The notes under the pieces: model-generated
Told to the model about the DNA's origin: nothing
The model's database searches: none
The model's input: only the letters and a program-made list of their open reading frames with translations
Translations under genes and position numbers: made by a program
DNA from: Paracoccaceae bacterium
GTDB lineage: Bacteria; Pseudomonadota; Alphaproteobacteria; Rhodobacterales; Rhodobacteraceae
Assembly: GCA_024742705.1 (NCBI GenBank)
Contig: JANSXZ010000006.1
Location: forward strand, 142,939-206,938
Direction of reading: 5' to 3'
Length of the DNA stretch: 64,000 bases
Part shown: in pieces, positions 60,537-64,000 of the stretch
Layout of the letters: each line of letters starts with the position of its first letter
How positions within the stretch are numbered: the first letter of the stretch is position 1

Positions 60537-62363
60537 CTAGCCCAAAACGCCACGCCCCTGCATCAGTGCCGATTGCATTGTCTTGATCACCACGAAGGCA
60601 TCGCGCAGATGGCTGCGTTCGAAATCCGACAGCTTGGCCGGCAACAGGAAGTTGTCGGGCGGTTCGCCGGTGCGGATCTGGTGTGCCTGGTGTTCCAGAC
60701 GGGTTTCGGCGACCAGATCGTAGGCATCCAGCAGATCGCGCCCGCCGCTCTGGCTGACGATGCCGTGTTCAATGGCGGCGGCGACGCGCGCGCGGGTGTT
60801 GACCGCGCCCAACTGCCCCTGCAAGGCATACATCCGGCCCAGATCGACAACCGGCACGACGCCGTTCAGCTTCAGGTCGATGGCGTTGCGATGTTCGCCC
60901 GACCGGATCGTGGCCAGCCCCCGCAAAAGGCCCAGCGGCGTGGCATGGGTGAGCGCGTTGCCGGCCATATGCGCGGTAAAGATCGAATTGCCGGCCGCCG
61001 CGCGCAGGGTATCGGCCTGGAGACCTTCGAACAGGGCGCTGTCGCCACCGATGGGGCGCAGATCGAACATCACCGATGCCAGCATCTGCGCCTCTTTGCT
61101 GGGATGCGCGATCCACTGGGCGAAGTATCCGCGCCAGACCGAAAGCGTCTGGCACCAGCGCGGATTGGTTGCCATCATGTCACCGGGGCAATAGACGTAT
61201 CCGCAGACGTTCAGACCGTCGCTGACGAATTGCGCTAAGGCCCGGAAATAGACGATATCCTCGGCCGTGGCCCCATCGGCGAGGATCAGGCAATTGTCCT
61301 GATCCGACACCCCCGTCTGCTCCTGGCGGCCCTGGCTGCCGCAGGCAAGCCAGACATAGGCGCAGGGCGGCGCGCCGAACCGTGCTTCGGCCAGTGCCAG
61401 CAACCGGCGCGTCACCACATCGGCGATATCGGTGATCATCCGGGTGACCACGTCGTGGCGGTTGCCCGATGCCAGCAATTGCACCAGCAACGCGGGAATC
61501 CGCGCGGTGACAGCCGCCAAAGCGGCGACATCTTCGGCCCGCGCGGCATCTGCCACGAAGCGCGCCGCGTTCGAAGCTTGAAAGCGGGTCAGGTCGGTCT
61601 GTGTCACGATGCCCACCAGCCGTTCGCCCGAAACGACAGGCAAATGGCCCAGCCGGTGCTCCATCATCGTGTGCAACACGTCCAGCCCGATGGCCGATGG
61701 CGGCAAGGTGCGCGGCGCCGCTGTCATCACCTGCGACACTGGCGTGTCGTGCGCCAACCCGGCGGCCAGCGCCTTGCCCACCAGATCGCGCAGTGTCACG
61801 ATGCCGACCAGCCGGGTTTCCCGCAGCACGCAAAGGCATGAGATGCGGTGCGTGTGCATCAGCGCCGCGGCCTCGCGGATCGGCATTTCGGCGGTGCAGG
61901 TCACGGGCCCGGCAACCATCAGGGTTTCGACGCGGACGCGCGTCAGATCCAGCCCGCGCGGCGCGGCCTCGCGCTGATCGGCGCGGCTGCGATCGAAGAA
62001 CCGGCGGAACGCGTCCTCCTCGGCCAGCAACCGGTTGAACAGCGCGCGCGGCACGATCGCAAGGCGGCTGGGCTGTTCAGCGAGGGCGGATGTGACGGCA
62101 AGGCCATCACGCATCAGGCCGCGTTCGCCAAAGGAATTGCGGGTGTGCAGACGCGAAATCTGCGCGCCGGTTTCATCGGAGATGGCGATCTGTCCGCTGA
62201 ACACGATGTAAAGGCCGGTCAGCCGGTCCCCCGGCCGGTAGATCTGCGCACCCGCCGGCGCGTCGCGCCATTCGATCTGGCCGGCAACATCGGCCAGCAC
62301 CGGTTCGGGCAGGGTGTCGTAGGGGTGAAGCGTTTGCAGGAAGGCAAGGGCATCGTCGGTCAT
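60537..62363 (-). CDS. cNMP-binding/CBS/DUF294 GlnD-like nucleotidyltransferase
   Basis: This 608 aa cytosolic signalling protein has a cyclic-nucleotide-binding-like domain (about 15-130, with GDRLTGLYIVFSGQIAI and NSFGERGLM). A pair of CBS domains follows (about 145-265; MTAAPRTL, HLPVVSGERLVGIVTQTDL). The DUF294 putative nucleotidyltransferase core is CGSQGRQEQTGVSDQDN (acidic pair D354/D356), with a DUF294_C helical domain after it. The phosphate-binding cassette of the cNMP domain lacks the usual Arg (GLAVTSA), so ligand binding is doubtful. Proteins of this build commonly sit beside symporters like the next gene and may modify or regulate them with nucleotides. The target is unknown. 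Confidence 0.87.
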   Translation of the reverse strand: MTDDALAFLQTLHPYDTLPEPVLADVAGQIEWRDAPAGAQIYRPGDRLTGLYIVFSGQIAISDETGAQISRLHTRNSFGERGLMRDGLAVTSALAEQPSRLAIVPRALFNRLLAEEDAFRRFFDRSRADQREAAPRGLDLTRVRVETLMVAGPVTCTAEMPIREAAALMHTHRISCLCVLRETRLVGIVTLRDLVGKALAAGLAHDTPVSQVMTAAPRTLPPSAIGLDVLHTMMEHRLGHLPVVSGERLVGIVTQTDLTRFQASNAARFVADAARAEDVAALAAVTARIPALLVQLLASGNRHDVVTRMITDIADVVTRRLLALAEARFGAPPCAYVWLACGSQGRQEQTGVSDQDNCLILADGATAEDIVYFRALAQFVSDGLNVCGYVYCPGDMMATNPRWCQTLSVWRGYFAQWIAHPSKEAQMLASVMFDLRPIGGDSALFEGLQADTLRAAAGNSIFTAHMAGNALTHATPLGLLRGLATIRSGEHRNAIDLKLNGVVPVVDLGRMYALQGQLGAVNTRARVAAAIEHGIVSQSGGRDLLDAYDLVAETRLEHQAHQIRTGEPPDNFLLPAKLSDFERSHLRDAFVVIKTMQSALMQGRGVLG

Positions 62364-62391
62364 GGGAAACGTTCCGCTTTGCTTTCGTAGG

Positions 62392-62451
62392 GCCGCCGGG
62401 CCCGATCCGGTCCGGCGGCGAGAGGCCAGCGGCGATCACCCGCCGCCGGCC
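62392..62451 (-). terminator. Two GC-rich hairpins between the symporter and nucleotidyltransferase genes
   Basis: GCCGCCGG/CCGGCGGC (62392-62399 with 62412-62419) forms a perfect 8-bp stem. GGCC-A-GCGGCG paired with CGCCGC-C-GGCC (62424-62451) forms a 10-bp stem with one mismatch. They fill most of the 108 nt gap. No T tract follows, so attenuation or 3'-end protection of the symporter message is as likely as full termination. Confidence 0.45.
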
Positions 62452-62471
62452 CTTGATGTGTTGCGGCGATC

Positions 62472-64000
62472 TCAGTGATCGACCGCCGCGCCTGCACCGG
62501 CGGGAACCCGCACGCTTTCGACCAGATCCTTGATCTCCTGCGGGGTGTCGGCTGTGGACAGCGACACCGCGTAGGCCACGGCGAAGTTGATGACCGCGCC
62601 CACCGCACCGATCGCAGTGGATTGGATGCCCAGCAGCGAGCCGTCCACCGTATCCGCAAAGCTGTTGGTGCCCGCGATGAACAACCAACCCTTGTGCAGG
62701 AAGATGTAGATCAGCGTGAAGCCCAGACCGGCCAACATGCCCGAAACCGCGCCAACGTTGTTCACCCGCTTGGAGAAGATCCCCATCATCAGCGCCGGGA
62801 AGATGGATGCCGCTGCAAGTCCGAAGGCAAGCGCAACGGTCTGCGCCGCAAATCCCGGAGGGTTGAGACCGAGGATCGTTGCCACGCCGATGGCCACGGC
62901 CATCGCCACGCGCGCCGACATCAGTTCGGCCTTTTCCGACATGTCCGGGGTCAGCTGACCCTTAAGCAGGTCATGCGAGACCGCCGACGAGATCGCCAGC
63001 AACAGACCCGCCGCCGTGGACAGTGCCGCCGCCAGACCGCCGGCCGCGACCAGGCCGATCACCCAACCCGGCAGGTTGGCGATTTCGGGATTGGCCAGAA
63101 CCAGGATGTCACGATTGAAGTTGGTCAGTTCGTTCCCGGTCCATCCGTTCGCCGCGGCCTTTTCCGCCATCGCGTCGGATTTGTCGTTGTAGTACTGGAT
63201 CTTGCCGTCGCCGTTCTTGTCTTCCCAATCCAGCAGACCGGTTTTCTGCCATGTCAGCATCCAGTTGTACTGGGGATCGGTTTCGATGGTTTCGACAGAT
63301 ACGGCTTCGCCGGTCGTGCCGTTCGGCCACATCATTTCAGAGATGTTCAGACGCGCCATCGCACCCACGGCCGGGGCCGTCAGATAGAGCAGCGCGATGA
63401 ACACCAGCGCCCAACCCGCCGACCAGCGTGCATCGCTGACCTTGGGAACCGTAAAGAAGCGCATGATGACATGCGGCAGACCCGCGGTGCCGATCATCAG
63501 CGACAGCGTGAACAGAACCATGTTCAGGTTGTCCTTGTGCGCTTCCGTATAGGAGGCAAAGCCCAGCTCGGTCACGATCTGGTCGAGCTTGGTCAGCAGA
63601 TAGACGCTGCCTTCACCGCCGGTGCCGGTGGTTTCGCTGAACAGGCCCAGCGCCGGGATCGGCGTGCCGGTCAGTTGCAGCGAAATGAACACGGCGGGGA
63701 TGGTGTAGGCCATGATCAGAACGACATATTGCGCCACCTGCGTGTAGGTCACGCCCTTCATGCCGCCGAACACCGCGTAGGCAAAGACCACACAGGCCCC
63801 GATCAGCAGACCGGCGGTGTTGGAGATCTCCAGAAAGCGGCCAAAGGCCACGCCGACGCCAGTCATCTGACCGATCACGTAAGTGAGCGACGCGACGATC
63901 AGACAGATCACCGCCACCATGCGTGCGGTCGGTGAATAGAACCGGTCGCCGATGAACTCGGACACCGTGAACTTGCCGAACTTGCGCAGGTAGGGTGCCA
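62472..64000 (-). CDS. Sodium:solute symporter (SSS; VC_2705/ActP-like), 5' end outside window
   Basis: This is the C-terminal part (about 509 codons) of an SSS-family sodium-coupled carboxylate symporter of the VC_2705/ActP-like type. The frame is open through the window edge (APYLRKFGKFTVSEF). Helical segments include VAVICLIVASLTYVIGQMTGVGV, YAVFGGMKGVTYTQVAQYVVL and GLPHVIMRFFTVPKVSDAR, typical of acetate/propionate permease relatives. A soluble loop of roughly 85 residues between helices contains DKNGDGKIQYYND, resembling a calcium-binding EF-hand/dockerin loop. A small DUF4212 subunit gene would be expected upstream. It is followed by hairpins and the DUF294 nucleotidyltransferase gene. 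Confidence 0.9.
   Translation of the reverse strand, partial: APYLRKFGKFTVSEFIGDRFYSPTARMVAVICLIVASLTYVIGQMTGVGVAFGRFLEISNTAGLLIGACVVFAYAVFGGMKGVTYTQVAQYVVLIMAYTIPAVFISLQLTGTPIPALGLFSETTGTGGEGSVYLLTKLDQIVTELGFASYTEAHKDNLNMVLFTLSLMIGTAGLPHVIMRFFTVPKVSDARWSAGWALVFIALLYLTAPAVGAMARLNISEMMWPNGTTGEAVSVETIETDPQYNWMLTWQKTGLLDWEDKNGDGKIQYYNDKSDAMAEKAAANGWTGNELTNFNRDILVLANPEIANLPGWVIGLVAAGGLAAALSTAAGLLLAISSAVSHDLLKGQLTPDMSEKAELMSARVAMAVAIGVATILGLNPPGFAAQTVALAFGLAAASIFPALMMGIFSKRVNNVGAVSGMLAGLGFTLIYIFLHKGWLFIAGTNSFADTVDGSLLGIQSTAIGAVGAVINFAVAYAVSLSTADTPQEIKDLVESVRVPAGAGAAVDH

Overview
The window is a GC-rich chromosomal segment of an alphaproteobacterium, most likely a marine Rhodobacteraceae (Roseobacter-type) bacterium. 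The assignment rests on a complete beta-hydroxyaspartate cycle cluster, an RpoHII-type sigma-32 gene behind a TGATCC-type ECF promoter, an iron-sulfur bacterial cryptochrome/photolyase, a fused HesA/ThiF protein with an N-terminal membrane anchor, and a short intergenic repeat of a kind I associate with this family. Coding density is very high. Many neighbours overlap by 1-4 nt (ATGA, GTGA, TGATG), and several starts are GTG or TTG.

Layout. 1-530: the end of ureG (urease). 701-6918: glucosylglycerate metabolism, with a GH13_18 phosphorylase, a hybrid histidine kinase, and convergent synthase (gpgS) and phosphatase (gpgP) genes. 7006-8004: a divergent type I GAPDH. 8109-13550: bhcDCBA and divergent bhcR, which convert glyoxylate plus glycine to oxaloacetate. 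13763-14790: an HNH endonuclease gene with a small coupled ORF. 14843-22681: an oligopeptide-type ABC transporter (ATPases, permeases, binding protein), interrupted by a DUF4329 gene and a TPR gene. 22813-27783: an uncharacterised catabolic-looking cluster (2-hydroxyacid dehydrogenase, GntR/FCD regulator, Gfo/Idh/MocA oxidoreductase and isocitrate/isopropylmalate-type dehydrogenase, with divergent ABM monooxygenase and metallo-beta-lactamase genes) around one palindromic operator candidate. 27787-29975: FeS photolyase and SDR. 30294-31865: leuA with a leader region. 32064-37643: the rod-shape operon mreBCD-mrdA-rodA. 37660-38592: a GhrA-like reductase. 38667-45170 (minus strand): M3 peptidase, ThiF-like protein, dut, coaBC, ChaN-like protein and rpoH. 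45268-48708: cobU/cobP, a CobC-like phosphatase, a GST and a YifB/ComM ATPase. 48711-50956 (minus): gshB, yraN, rsmI. 51042-56743: LpoA-like lipoprotein, glnD, murJ. 56762-57448: a rhomboid homologue that appears to lack its catalytic residues. 57524-58549: trpS. 58598-64000 (minus): a membrane-anchored PAS-DEDDh exonuclease, a small membrane protein, a cNMP/CBS/GlnD-like nucleotidyltransferase, and the C-terminal part of a sodium:solute symporter.

The parts fit a heterotroph that assimilates C2 compounds through glyoxylate (bhc), makes and recycles the compatible solute glucosylglycerate, and responds to singlet-oxygen or heat stress through a sigmaE-RpoHII relay. The least explained parts are the GntR-linked dehydrogenase/lactonase cluster, the symporter-nucleotidyltransferase-exonuclease set, and the apparent pseudo-rhomboid. 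I saw no tRNA, rRNA, CRISPR array, prophage or insertion sequence.
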